A stretch of 64,000 bases of DNA from Shinella sp. WSJ-2 (GTDB taxonomy: Bacteria > Pseudomonadota > Alphaproteobacteria > Rhizobiales > Rhizobiaceae): NCBI RefSeq assembly GCF_003432075.1, contig NZ_QWBU01000013.1, positions 30,121 through 94,120 on the forward strand. Direction: 5' to 3'. The position numbers and the translations under genes are program-made. Positions within the stretch are counted from its first letter, which is position 1; every line of letters begins with the position of its first letter. Positions 42,388 through 53,499 of the stretch are shown in pieces. Below the pieces are notes generated by a model that saw nothing but the letters and a program-made list of their open reading frames with translations, did no database searches and was not told the origin of the DNA.

Positions 42388-43158
42388 TCAGCAGATGAGC
42401 TGGCCGCCGTTCACCTCGAGCACCTGGCCGGTGATGTATCCGGAGAGCGCGTTGGAGGCGAGGAAGAGATAGGCGGGGGCGCAGTCCTCCGCCGTGCCGA
42501 GCCGTTGCAGCGGGATCGTCTTGCGCGTCGCTTCCAGCTTTTCGGCAGACGAGTAGCGCTCGTGGAAATCCGTGGTGATGGTGCCGGGTGATACGCAGTT
42601 GACGCGGATACCGTCGGGCGCAAGTTCGCGGGCAAGGCCCTTCGAATAGGTCGAGACGAAGGCTTTCGTCGCCGAATAGATCGCCGAGCCGGGGCTACCG
42701 CCTGTTAGTGCCGAGATCGACACCGTGTTGACGATGGCCGCGTGCGGCGCGCGGCGCAGCGACCGCAGCAGGGCGCGTGTGACTTCGACAACGGAGGTCT
42801 GATTGAGACGTACGACGGTTTCATACTGCTCGTCCGTGAGGTCGGCAGCCGGGAAGCGGCCGACCATGGTGCCGGCATTGTTCACGAGCACGTCTACATG
42901 CGGGAAGAGGCTGTCCACGCGCTGAAGGATCGCGCCGATGCCGCCTTCCTCCAGAAAATCCGCATAGACGATATGGGCGCGCGCCTCCGCGACGGCGGTC
43001 TCCAGGAATTCCGGCAGAGGCCCCGCCGGGGCGCGGCCGCCATGCAGCAGTACATGGGCGCCGCAATCCAGAAACTGCCGGGCGATCTCCAGGCCGATAC
43101 CGCGGCCGGCGCCCGTGACGACGACATTCGCGCCCTTGAACAAGGCTGGATGAAACAT
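42388..43158 (-). CDS. short-chain dehydrogenase/reductase
   Basis: A 256-residue classical SDR. The cofactor motif VVTGAGRGIGLEIA (about residues 12-25), NNAGTM (about 91-96), the catalytic Ser in NTVSISALTG, and Tyr/Lys in IYSATKAF (Y and K, about 158-162) are intact. The C-terminus GYITGQVLEVNGGQL is standard. The substrate is unknown. It converges on acuI with 18 bases between stops, and diverges from glpR across a region containing a GlpR-type inverted repeat, so it may belong to the glycerol or polyol regulon. Confidence 0.87.
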   Translation of the reverse strand: MFHPALFKGANVVVTGAGRGIGLEIARQFLDCGAHVLLHGGRAPAGPLPEFLETAVAEARAHIVYADFLEEGGIGAILQRVDSLFPHVDVLVNNAGTMVGRFPAADLTDEQYETVVRLNQTSVVEVTRALLRSLRRAPHAAIVNTVSISALTGGSPGSAIYSATKAFVSTYSKGLARELAPDGIRVNCVSPGTITTDFHERYSSAEKLEATRKTIPLQRLGTAEDCAPAYLFLASNALSGYITGQVLEVNGGQLIC

Positions 43159-43244
43159 GGTCTGTCCTCCCGGTCACCTGCGATCGGCGCAGTATCACAA
43201 AAAGTGGCGCACACTCCAAGAAGGCAGGATCGATCAATTGATGT

Positions 43245-43281
43245 GCTTTCGTTTTTGCATATGATGAAAAAAAACGAAAGC
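43245..43281. promoter_or_regulatory. GlpR-type inverted-repeat operator between SDR gene and glpR
   Basis: GCTTTCGTTTTT (43245-43256) and AAAAACGAAAGC (43270-43281) are perfect complements with a 13-base spacer. TTTCG is the core of DeoR/GlpR-type sites. It lies 14 bases before the glpR start and 87 bases before the SDR start, so it can control both, and points to autorepression of glpR. Confidence 0.7.
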
Positions 43282-43294
43282 AGTGGGAGGTCCT

Positions 43295-44065
43295 ATGTTT
43301 CTGACGGGTCGGCAGGCGGAGATCGTGGATCTCGCCAAAACCGGGGGGCGTGTGCTCGTGGAAGATCTGGCGGCACGCTTCTCCGTGACGCCGCAGACCA
43401 TTCGCAAGGATCTGAACGACCTCTGCGACAACAAGGTTTTGACGCGCATCCACGGCGGCGCGCTCTTCCCGAGCGGCAACGAGAATGTCAAATACGAGGC
43501 GCGCCGCTCCATCGCGGCCCCCGAAAAACAGGCGATCGGCCGTGCCGCCGCCGCCGTGATCCCGGACAATTCATCGCTCTTCATCAATATCGGCACGACG
43601 ACGGAGGCTGTCGGCGAGGCGCTGCTCGACCACAAGGAATTGATGGTCATCACCAATAACATCAATGTCGCCAACCGCTTGCGTGTCTATCCCTCGATCG
43701 AGGTGGTGATCGCCGGCGGTGTGGTGCGCGGCGCGGATGGCGGCATTGTCGGTGAGGCGGCCGTCGACTTCATCCGCCAGTTCAAGGTGGATTACGCGGT
43801 TATTGGTGTTTCGGCCATCGATGAGGACGGTGCGCTGCTCGATTTCGACTATCGCGAGGTGAAGGTGGCGCAGGCGATCATTGCGAATGCCCGCCATGTC
43901 ATCCTGGTTTCGGATTCGACGAAATTCGAAAGGACCGCGCCGGTGCGCATCGGCCACCTCTCGCAGGTCCATACGTTCATCACCGACAGCTGTCCTTTCG
44001 AGGGCATCCGGGCCATTTGCCAGGACCATGACGTGCGCCTTGTGGAGACCGCTTCACAGGCCTGA
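43295..44065 (+). CDS. glpR: DeoR-family glycerol regulator GlpR
   Basis: A 256-residue repressor. The DeoR helix-turn-helix is at about residues 20-55 (LAARFSVTPQTIRKDLNDLCDNKVLTRIHGGA), and the sugar-phosphate sensor domain has IGTTTEAV, VITNNINVANRL, VIAGGVVRGADGGIVGEAAVDF and DYREVKVAQAII. Glycerol 3-phosphate is the expected inducer, from the family and from position beside glpD. ATG 43295 has GGGAGG upstream. An ATG four codons earlier (43283) is possible. glpD follows 115 bases downstream, past an array of TTCG elements. Confidence 0.93.
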   Translation: MFLTGRQAEIVDLAKTGGRVLVEDLAARFSVTPQTIRKDLNDLCDNKVLTRIHGGALFPSGNENVKYEARRSIAAPEKQAIGRAAAAVIPDNSSLFINIGTTTEAVGEALLDHKELMVITNNINVANRLRVYPSIEVVIAGGVVRGADGGIVGEAAVDFIRQFKVDYAVIGVSAIDEDGALLDFDYREVKVAQAIIANARHVILVSDSTKFERTAPVRIGHLSQVHTFITDSCPFEGIRAICQDHDVRLVETASQA

Positions 44066-44091
44066 CACAACGACGTGCTATTTCTTCTCGC

Positions 44092-44139
44092 ATTCGTTTG
44101 ACATTCGAAATGTTTTCGTTTTAACTCCACTTGCTTTCG
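44092..44139. promoter_or_regulatory. helically phased TTCG array upstream of glpD (GlpR operator array)
   Basis: The pentamers ATTCG at 44092 and 44103 and TTTCG at 44114 and 44135 start 11, 11 and 21 bases apart, so all face one side of the helix; a fourth position at about 44124 is vacant. They share the TTTCG core of the glpR-side operator. This fits cooperative binding of GlpR along the glpR-glpD gap, controlling glpD and the transporter. Confidence 0.65.
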
Positions 44140-44180
44140 CAACTGCGCGCATATTGTGCAATGCGAAATGGGAGGGGAAC

Positions 44181-45698
44181 TTGGACGGCAACGGCATCCG
44201 CGATATTTTTGTCATCGGTGGCGGCATCAACGGCTGCGGCATCGCGCGCGACGCTGCGGGGCGCGGCTATTCGGTCGTGCTTGCCGAAATGAAAGACTTC
44301 GCCTCCGGCACGTCTTCGGCCTCCACCAAACTCATTCACGGTGGCCTGCGTTACCTCGAACATTACGAATTCCGCCTCGTGCGCGAGGCGCTGATGGAGC
44401 GCGAAGTGCTCTGGGCGATGGCGCCGCATGTCATCTGGCCGATGCGTTTCGTGCTGCCCTTCCAGAAGGGCGGGCCGCGCCCGGCCTGGCTCATCCGCCT
44501 CGGCCTGTTCCTCTATGACTATATCGGCGGCCGCAAGCTCCTGCCGGCGACCAGCACGGTGGACCTTGCCAAGGATCCGGCCGGTGGGCCGCTGAAGAAG
44601 CTGTTCCGCAAGGCCTTCGAATATTCCGACGGTTGGGTGGACGACGCGCGCCTCGTCGTGCTGAACGCCCGCGACGCCGCCGACCGTGGCGCGGATATCC
44701 GCACCGGCACGAAGGTCGTTGCTGCGCGCCGCGAGAACGGTCACTGGAATGTCGAGACGGAGAATGTCGAGACCGGGACCCGCGAGACGGTGCGCGCCCG
44801 CATGCTGGTCAATGCCGCTGGTCCTTGGATCGACAAGGTTCTGTCCTCCGCCTTCGGCCGTAACGACGTGCACAATGTCCGCCTCGTGCAGGGCAGCCAT
44901 ATCGTCGTGAAGAAAAAGTTCTCCGATCCGCGCGCCTATTTCTTCCAGAACCCGGACGGGCGCATCATGTTCGCCATTCCCTACCAGGAAGAGTTTACGC
45001 TGATCGGCACGACCGACCGCGATTATCAGGGCGACCCCCGCGATGTCCGCATCAGTGACGAGGAAATCGGTTACCTTTGTGCCTCGGCCAGCGAATATTT
45101 CGCAGAGCCGGTGACGCGCGACGACATCGTCTGGACCTATTCCGGCGTGCGCCCGCTTTTCGACGACGGCGCCAGCAAGGCGCAGGAAGCGACACGCGAC
45201 TATGTCCTGAAGGTCGAGGGCGGCGATGGCCAGGCGCCGCTGCTCAACATCTTCGGCGGCAAGCTCACCACCTACCGGCGTCTTGCCGAATCCGCGCTGG
45301 AGAAGATTTCGGAATCGATCGGCGCGAAGGGCAACCGCTGGACCGCGCAGTCCCGCCTGCCCGGCGGCGATTTCAAGGTCGACGGTTTCAACGCGGAAGT
45401 GAAGGCGCTTTCGGCGCGCTTCCCCTTCCTGGTCCCGGCTCATGCCCGCCGGCTCGTGCGCCTCTACGGCACCCGCGCGGCGGCCCTTTTGGAGGGCGCG
45501 AAGAGTGCGGCGGATCTCGGGCAGCATTTCGGCAGCGATCTCTACGAGCGCGAAGTGCGCTGGCTGATGCAGGAAGAATGGGCCCGGCACGCCGAAGACG
45601 TGCTGTGGCGGCGGACCAAACGAGGATTGCACCTTACGGCCGCGCAAGCGGCGGCACTCGAAGACTACATGGCGGCCGCACAGGCGGCGCCCCACTAG
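44181..45698 (+). CDS. glpD: glycerol-3-phosphate dehydrogenase (aerobic, FAD)
   Basis: A 505-residue FAD enzyme of the inner face of the cytoplasmic membrane that oxidises glycerol 3-phosphate to dihydroxyacetone phosphate and feeds electrons to quinone. The FAD-binding start DIFVIGGGINGCGIARDAAGRGYSV and GTSSASTKLIHGGLRYLEHYEFRLV are hallmarks, as are LVNAAGPWIDKV and FTLIGTTDRDY. The start is a TTG at 44181, five bases after GGGAGGGG. No ATG or GTG in frame fits better. It is the first structural gene of the glp operon, with glpS 42 bases downstream. Confidence 0.94.
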   Translation: MDGNGIRDIFVIGGGINGCGIARDAAGRGYSVVLAEMKDFASGTSSASTKLIHGGLRYLEHYEFRLVREALMEREVLWAMAPHVIWPMRFVLPFQKGGPRPAWLIRLGLFLYDYIGGRKLLPATSTVDLAKDPAGGPLKKLFRKAFEYSDGWVDDARLVVLNARDAADRGADIRTGTKVVAARRENGHWNVETENVETGTRETVRARMLVNAAGPWIDKVLSSAFGRNDVHNVRLVQGSHIVVKKKFSDPRAYFFQNPDGRIMFAIPYQEEFTLIGTTDRDYQGDPRDVRISDEEIGYLCASASEYFAEPVTRDDIVWTYSGVRPLFDDGASKAQEATRDYVLKVEGGDGQAPLLNIFGGKLTTYRRLAESALEKISESIGAKGNRWTAQSRLPGGDFKVDGFNAEVKALSARFPFLVPAHARRLVRLYGTRAAALLEGAKSAADLGQHFGSDLYEREVRWLMQEEWARHAEDVLWRRTKRGLHLTAAQAAALEDYMAAAQAAPH

Positions 45699-45740
45699 CA
45701 CACCCTGATCCGGTGGCTGGGAGGAACGACGGAGATAGGA

Positions 45741-46823
45741 ATGCTTGAACTTAGAAACATCGCGAAGGTGGCGGGGGCGGAAACGCATATCCACCCGAGC
45801 AATCTCGTGCTCGAGCGGGGCTCGCTCAACGTGCTGCTCGGCCCGACGCTGTCCGGAAAAACCTCGCTGATGCGGCTGATGGCCGGCCTCGACAAGCCGA
45901 CTTCAGGTTCCGTCTGGTTCGACGGCAAGGATGTAACCGGCGTGCGCGTGCAGGACCGCGGCGTCGCCATGGTCTACCAGCAGTTCATCAACTATCCGGC
46001 GCTGACCGTCTACGAGAACATCGCCTCGCCGATGCGCATCAAGGGGGCCGATACGGCCACCATCGACCGCGAAGTGCGCAAGGCGGCCGATCTCCTGAAG
46101 CTCACGCCCTATCTCGACCGCACGCCGCTCAACCTGTCGGGTGGCCAGCAACAGCGTACGGCGCTCGCCCGCGCCATCGTCAAGAATGCCAGCCTCGTGC
46201 TGCTCGACGAGCCGCTTGCCAACCTCGACTACAAGCTGCGCGAGGAACTGCGCCTCGAATTGCCGAAGATCTTTGCCGCGTCCGGCGCGATCTTCGTCTA
46301 TGCGACGACGGAACCGTCCGAGGCGCTGCTGCTCGGCGGCAACACGGCGGCGCTGTCGGAAGGGCGCATCACGCAGTTCGGCCGCACCATCGACGTCTAT
46401 CGCCGTCCGAACGATTTGCTGACCGCCCGCACCTTCGCCGATCCGCCGCTCAACACGATGCAGGTCGCCAAGAAGGGCGGCCAGTTCGAGGTCGGCGGCA
46501 AGCCGGTCCTGCCGGTGCCGGCGCATCTGGCCGGCGTGCCGGATGGTCCCTGCACCATCGCCTTCCATCCGCACCATCTCTCGCTGGCCAGCCAGACGGC
46601 GGCCTCGGCCGGCCTTCAGGCCCGCACGGCGATTTCGGAGATCGCGGGTTCGGAAAGCTTCATCCATATCGAATTCGAGGGCAGCCGCTGGGTCATGCTC
46701 TCGCCTGGCATCCACGACATCGAGCCGGATGCGGTGATCACCGTCCACGTCGACACGCGCCATCTGATGGCCTTCGGTACGGACGGCAGGGCGATCGCCG
46801 AGCCGGCCGTCGCGGCGGCCTGA
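45741..46823 (+). CDS. glpS: glycerol ABC transporter ATPase GlpS (H-loop degenerate)
   Basis: A 360-residue ABC ATPase of the sugar-uptake type with a C-terminal regulatory OB-like domain. Walker A is GPTLSGKT (residues 34-41), unusual in the middle but with Lys and Thr kept. The signature LSGGQ (132-136) and Walker B SLVLLDEP (151-158) are canonical. The H-loop is broken: where MalK-type ATPases have THDQ, it reads TTEP (about 189-192), so the switch histidine is Thr190. It pairs with GlpT, which has the opposite defects. RBS GGGAGG precedes the ATG at 45741. It powers glycerol import in rhizobia. Confidence 0.9.
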   Translation: MLELRNIAKVAGAETHIHPSNLVLERGSLNVLLGPTLSGKTSLMRLMAGLDKPTSGSVWFDGKDVTGVRVQDRGVAMVYQQFINYPALTVYENIASPMRIKGADTATIDREVRKAADLLKLTPYLDRTPLNLSGGQQQRTALARAIVKNASLVLLDEPLANLDYKLREELRLELPKIFAASGAIFVYATTEPSEALLLGGNTAALSEGRITQFGRTIDVYRRPNDLLTARTFADPPLNTMQVAKKGGQFEVGGKPVLPVPAHLAGVPDGPCTIAFHPHHLSLASQTAASAGLQARTAISEIAGSESFIHIEFEGSRWVMLSPGIHDIEPDAVITVHVDTRHLMAFGTDGRAIAEPAVAAA

Positions 46824-46833
46824 GGAGGAGACC

Positions 46834-47904
<1,071 letters not shown>

Positions 47905-47906
47905 CG

Positions 47907-48773
<867 letters not shown>

Positions 48774-48784
48774 GGGAGGAGACC

Positions 48785-49651
<867 letters not shown>

Positions 49652-49663
49652 GGGGAGGGGCTA

Positions 49664-50083
49664 ATGGCCGCCGTCGCCAACCATAAAAACCGCTGGCCCG
49701 TGGCGCTTGCCGCCGTGCTCGGCATCTATGCCCTCATCACCGGCCTCCTCGTGATGGCGTTGCCGGTTAAGGACGGCACACGCGATTGGTTCGCGTCGCT
49801 CATCCCCGGCGGCTGGATGGCCTGGTCGTTCCCCACGGCCATGTTCTTCCTGACGATCTTTCTTCTGATCGCGCTGATGGCGGTCTGGGAATATGCCCGT
49901 CCGGGTGGCAACCCGCGCGTCGGCATCCTGCGCTTCGAGACGACCCGCGGCGACCGGCTCTTCGTGTCGCTGCTCGGCTCGGCGTTCATTCATCTCGCAT
50001 GGCTGGGGCTTGTCGGCCCCAACCTGTGGTGGGCTCTTGCCTTGTCCGTGGTCTACGCCGTCGGCGTGTTCCGCTTCGTCTAA
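49664..50083 (+). CDS. DUF2160 small integral membrane protein of the glycerol transporter operon
   Basis: A 139-residue protein of the DUF2160 family with about four hydrophobic segments (about 11-32, 52-75, 98-118, 120-139). It lies between the permease and binding-protein genes, 12 bases after glpQ with its own GGGAGGGG site. In rhizobial glycerol operons a DUF2160 gene sits in the same place, so it is probably a transporter accessory subunit, for example a membrane scaffold or a glycerol-facilitating part. No biochemical role is known to me. Confidence 0.85.
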   Translation: MAAVANHKNRWPVALAAVLGIYALITGLLVMALPVKDGTRDWFASLIPGGWMAWSFPTAMFFLTIFLLIALMAVWEYARPGGNPRVGILRFETTRGDRLFVSLLGSAFIHLAWLGLVGPNLWWALALSVVYAVGVFRFV

Positions 50084-50096
50084 GGCAAAAGAAAAT

Positions 50097-50124
50097 GGAG
50101 GCCTCGGGGAGAAATGGGGCCTCC
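50097..50124 (+). other. hairpin between the DUF2160 gene and glpV
   Basis: GGAGGCC pairs with GGCCTCC across a 14-base loop, within the 83-base gap before glpV. There is no T-run. Such hairpins often protect or raise expression of the downstream binding-protein mRNA. Confidence 0.4.
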
Positions 50125-50166
50125 GCACGTGCAGTCGCAATCGCAAAACCCTAAGGGAGGATCAAA

Positions 50167-51888
50167 ATGCGAAAGCAACTTCTGACGACGACGGCAGTCA
50201 TGCTGCTGGCGTTCACCGGCTCCGCATTCGCGGATATGGATGCCGCCAAGAAGTTCCTGGATTCGGAAGTCGGCGACTTGTCCTCGCTCGACCGCGCCGG
50301 CCAGGAAGCGGAAATGCAGTGGTTCGTCGATGCCGCCAAGCCCTTCGCCGGCATGGACATCAAGGTCGTTTCCGAAACGATCGCCACGCATGAATATGAA
50401 TCGAAGGTTCTCGCACCGGCCTTCACCGCCATCACCGGCATCAAGATCACGCATGACCTGATCGGCGAAGGCGACGTCATCGAAAAGCTCCAGACGCAGA
50501 TGCAGTCGGGCGAAAACATCTACGACGCCTACGTCAACGACTCCGACCTTATCGGTACGCATTGGCGCTACCAGCAGGCGCGCTCGCTGACCGACTTCAT
50601 GGCCAACGAAGGCAAGGACGTCACCAACCCGAACCTCGACCTCAAGGACTTCATCGGCACGTCCTTCACGACCGCGCCTGATGGCAAGCTCTACCAGCTG
50701 CCCGACCAGCAGTTCGCGAACCTTTACTGGTTCCGCTATGACTGGTTCAACGATGAGAAAAACAAGGCGGACTTCAAGGCGAAGTACGGCTACGACCTCG
50801 GCGTTCCGGTCAACTGGTCCGCTTACGAGGACATCGCCGAGTTCTTCACCGGCCGTGAGATCGACGGCAAGAAAGTCTATGGTCACATGGACTACGGCAA
50901 GAAGGACCCGTCGCTCGGCTGGCGCTTCACCGACGCCTGGCTCTCGATGGCCGGCAACGGCGACAAGGGCATCCCGAACGGCCTGCCGGTCGACGAATGG
51001 GGCATCAAGGTCAACGAAAAGTCGCAGCCGGTCGGTTCGTGCGTTGCCCGCGGCGGCGACACCAACGGCCCGGCAGCCGTCTACTCGATCGAGAAGTACC
51101 TGCAGTGGTTGAAGGCCTATGCTCCTGCATCTGCCGCCGGCATGACCTTCTCCGAATCCGGTCCGGTTCCATCGCAGGGTGAAGTCGCCCAGCAGATGTT
51201 TACCTACACGGCCTTTACGGCGAGCTTCGTCAAGGAAGGGCTGCCCGTCGTCAACGCGGACGGCACGCCGAAGTGGCGCTTCGCCCCGTCGCCGCACGGC
51301 GTCTACTGGAAGGACGGCATGAAGCTCGGCTATCAGGACGTGGGTTCCTGGACGCTGATGAAGTCCACCCCGGATGACCGCGCCAAGGCCGCCTGGCTCT
51401 ACGCGCAGTTCGTGACCTCGAAGACTGTTGACGTGAAGAAGAGCCATGTCGGCTTGACCTTCATCCGCCAGTCCACGCTCGACCATAAGTCGTTTACGGA
51501 CCGTGCGCCGAAGCTCGGCGGTCTGGTCGAGTTCTACCGTTCGCCGGCCCGCGTTCAGTGGTCGCCGACCGGCACGAACATTCCGGACTATCCGAAGCTC
51601 GCCCAGCTGTGGTGGCAGGCGATCGGGGATGCGTCCTCGGGCGCCAAGACCGCGCAGGAAGCTATGGACTCGCTCTGCGCCGAGCAGGAAAAGGTGCTGG
51701 AACGCCTCGAGCGCGCTGGCGTTCAGGGCGAAATGGGCCCGAAGCTCGCCGAAGAGCACGATCTCGCCTACTGGAACAAGGATGCCGTCGAAAAGGGCAA
51801 CCTCGCTCCGCAGCTGAAGATCGAGAACGAGAAGGAAAAGCCGCTCACCGTCAACTATGACGAACTCGTCAAGAGCTGGCAGAAGTAA
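50167..51888 (+). CDS. glpV: glycerol ABC transporter substrate-binding protein GlpV
   Basis: A 573-residue periplasmic binding protein with a signal peptide (TTTAVMLLAFTGSAFA, cleavage near 22). It is larger than typical sugar-binding proteins, which are about 400-450 residues, but fits the family seen in glycerol and similar polyol uptake operons. Recognisable parts are DIKVVSETIATHEYESKVLAPAF split over the first lobe, AYVNDSDLIGTHWRY, and PVGSCVARGGDTNGPAAVYS. The start has GGGAGG seven bases upstream. A strong terminator ends the operon. Glycerol as ligand rests on operon context. Confidence 0.92.
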   Translation: MRKQLLTTTAVMLLAFTGSAFADMDAAKKFLDSEVGDLSSLDRAGQEAEMQWFVDAAKPFAGMDIKVVSETIATHEYESKVLAPAFTAITGIKITHDLIGEGDVIEKLQTQMQSGENIYDAYVNDSDLIGTHWRYQQARSLTDFMANEGKDVTNPNLDLKDFIGTSFTTAPDGKLYQLPDQQFANLYWFRYDWFNDEKNKADFKAKYGYDLGVPVNWSAYEDIAEFFTGREIDGKKVYGHMDYGKKDPSLGWRFTDAWLSMAGNGDKGIPNGLPVDEWGIKVNEKSQPVGSCVARGGDTNGPAAVYSIEKYLQWLKAYAPASAAGMTFSESGPVPSQGEVAQQMFTYTAFTASFVKEGLPVVNADGTPKWRFAPSPHGVYWKDGMKLGYQDVGSWTLMKSTPDDRAKAAWLYAQFVTSKTVDVKKSHVGLTFIRQSTLDHKSFTDRAPKLGGLVEFYRSPARVQWSPTGTNIPDYPKLAQLWWQAIGDASSGAKTAQEAMDSLCAEQEKVLERLERAGVQGEMGPKLAEEHDLAYWNKDAVEKGNLAPQLKIENEKEKPLTVNYDELVKSWQK

Positions 51889-51897
51889 CAAGGCGTA

Positions 51898-51925
51898 GAC
51901 GGGCGGTTCGCCGCCCGTCTTTCTT
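51898..51925 (+). terminator. intrinsic terminator of the glp operon
   Basis: GACGGGCGG pairs perfectly with CCGCCCGTC over a TTCG tetraloop, followed by TTTCTT. Confidence 0.9.
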
Positions 51926-51943
51926 ATCATCCGATCCCTTTTT

Positions 51944-51976
51944 GCCCGCGTGTCCGATAAGGCGCGCGGGCCTTTT
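51944..51976 (+). terminator. second hairpin after the glp operon
   Basis: GCCCGCG (51944-51950) pairs with CGCGGGC (51965-51971) with a 14-base loop, then CTTTT. A backup terminator after the first one. Confidence 0.5.
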
Positions 51977-52061
51977 CATTGCCGGCCCTGTGCCGGGAGC
52001 GGGCGGCGTCCGATCCTTTTGCCCGAACCGTACCGATTGGTACAGTTTGCGCATTGCACAG

Positions 52062-52089
52062 CGCGGGGTCTTCCGCTAAGAACCCCGCG
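52062..52089 (+). other. GC-rich hairpin in the lysC leader
   Basis: CGCGGGGT pairs with ACCCCGCG across a 12-base loop, 49 bases before the lysC ATG, followed by GTTTCTCCC. It could be an attenuator, but no Lys- or Thr-rich leader peptide is visible. Confidence 0.4.
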
Positions 52090-52137
52090 GTTTCTCCCGC
52101 GCGCTCGCGCGTACATCGAAAATAGCGGTACACACTC

Positions 52138-53412
52138 ATGGCACGCATCGTGATGAAATTCGGCGGAACGTCCGTCGCTGACCTCGACCGTATCCACAAT
52201 GTGGCCCGCCATGTGAAACGCGAGGTCGATGCCGGCCACGAAGTCGCCGTCGTCGTTTCGGCCATGTCCGGTAAGACGAACGAGCTTGTTGCCTGGGTGC
52301 AGAACATGCCGAAGGTGACGGGTGCCAATTCGCCCTTCTACGATGCGCGCGAATATGACGCCATCGTCGCCTCGGGCGAACTCGTCACCGCCGGCCTTCT
52401 CGCCATCGCGCTCCAGTCGATGGACATCAATGCCCGCTCCTGGCAGGGCTGGCAGATCCCGATCCGCACCGACAACGCCCACGGTGCTGCCCGCATCCTC
52501 GATATCGACGGCGCGGAAATGATCCGCCGCATGGGCGAAGGGCAGGTCGCCGTCATCGCCGGCTTCCAGGGCCTTGGCCCGGACAACCGCGTCGCCACGC
52601 TTGGCCGAGGCGGCTCCGACACGTCGGCCGTGGCCATCGCCGCGGCCGTCAAGGCGGATCGCTGCGACATCTATACCGACGTCGACGGCGTCTACACGAC
52701 CGACCCGCGCATCGAGCCCAAGGCCCGCCGTCTGAAGAAGATCGCCTTCGAGGAAATGCTCGAAATGGCCTCGCTGGGCGCCAAGGTCCTGCAGGTGCGC
52801 TCGGTGGAGCTGGCCATGGTGCACAAAGTGCGCACCTTCGTGCGCTCGTCTTTCGAGGATCCCGATGCGCCGGGCATGGGCGATCTTCTGAACCCGCCCG
52901 GTACGCTGATTTGTGATGAGGATGAGATCGTGGAACAGGAAGTCGTAACCGGCATCGCCTATGCCAAGGATGAAGCGCAGATCTCGCTCCGCCGCGTCGC
53001 CGACCGGCCGGGCGTTTCGGCCGCGATCTTCGGCCCGCTGGCCGAGGCCCATATCAATGTCGATATGATCGTCCAGAACATTTCCGAGGATGGTTCCAAG
53101 ACCGACATGACCTTTACGGTTCCCTTCGGTGATGTCGAAAAGGCGCTCAAGGTTCTCGAAAGCGCCAAGGAGCAGGTCGGTTTCGACGTGATCCAGCACG
53201 AAACGGGCCTCGTGAAGGTATCGGTCATCGGCATCGGCATGCGCAGCCATGCCGGCGTTGCCGCCTCTGCCTTCCGCGCGCTGGCCGAGAAGGGCATCAA
53301 CATCAAGGCGATCACGACCTCGGAAATCAAGATTTCCATTCTGATCGACGGTCCCTATGCGGAACTCGCCGTTCGGACTTTGCATTCCGTCTACGGTCTG
53401 GATAAGAAGTAA
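52138..53412 (+). CDS. lysC: aspartate kinase
   Basis: A 424-residue aspartokinase that phosphorylates aspartate, the first step to Lys, Thr, Met and diaminopimelate. The kinase domain starts [14 protein letters not shown], with [12 protein letters not shown] and [36 protein letters not shown] split along it. Two ACT domains fill about residues 270-420, sensing Lys/Thr feedback. A GC-rich leader hairpin lies upstream. ptsP follows 87 bases downstream, a lysC-ptsP pairing typical of Rhizobiales. Confidence 0.95.
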   Translation: MARIVMKFGGTSVADLDRIHNVARHVKREVDAGHEVAVVVSAMSGKTNELVAWVQNMPKVTGANSPFYDAREYDAIVASGELVTAGLLAIALQSMDINARSWQGWQIPIRTDNAHGAARILDIDGAEMIRRMGEGQVAVIAGFQGLGPDNRVATLGRGGSDTSAVAIAAAVKADRCDIYTDVDGVYTTDPRIEPKARRLKKIAFEEMLEMASLGAKVLQVRSVELAMVHKVRTFVRSSFEDPDAPGMGDLLNPPGTLICDEDEIVEQEVVTGIAYAKDEAQISLRRVADRPGVSAAIFGPLAEAHINVDMIVQNISEDGSKTDMTFTVPFGDVEKALKVLESAKEQVGFDVIQHETGLVKVSVIGIGMRSHAGVAASAFRALAEKGINIKAITTSEIKISILIDGPYAELAVRTLHSVYGLDKK

Positions 53413-53443
53413 TTACCAGCCGAGTCGGCGCCGATCCTGTGAT

Positions 53444-53468
53444 CACCAGCGCTGGCCAAGCGCCGGTG
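53444..53468 (+). other. hairpin between lysC and ptsP
   Basis: CACCAGCGCT and AGCGCCGGTG pair in nine of ten positions over a GGCCA loop, 31 bases after the lysC stop. There is no T-run, so it may be a processing or partial-attenuation point rather than a terminator. Confidence 0.35.
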
Positions 53469-53499
53469 AGGTAACGTCATTTTCGGGAGACGCCACGCG

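Noticed and set aside
43881..44180. An upstream extension of GlpD by 100 codons, running back into glpR.
   Set aside because: It overlaps the glpR coding end and has no family similarity, whereas a TTG with a perfect ribosome binding site gives the known GlpD N-terminus.
44121..45794. A 557-codon open frame antisense to glpD.
   Set aside because: Complete overlap with glpD and no domain; shadow frame.
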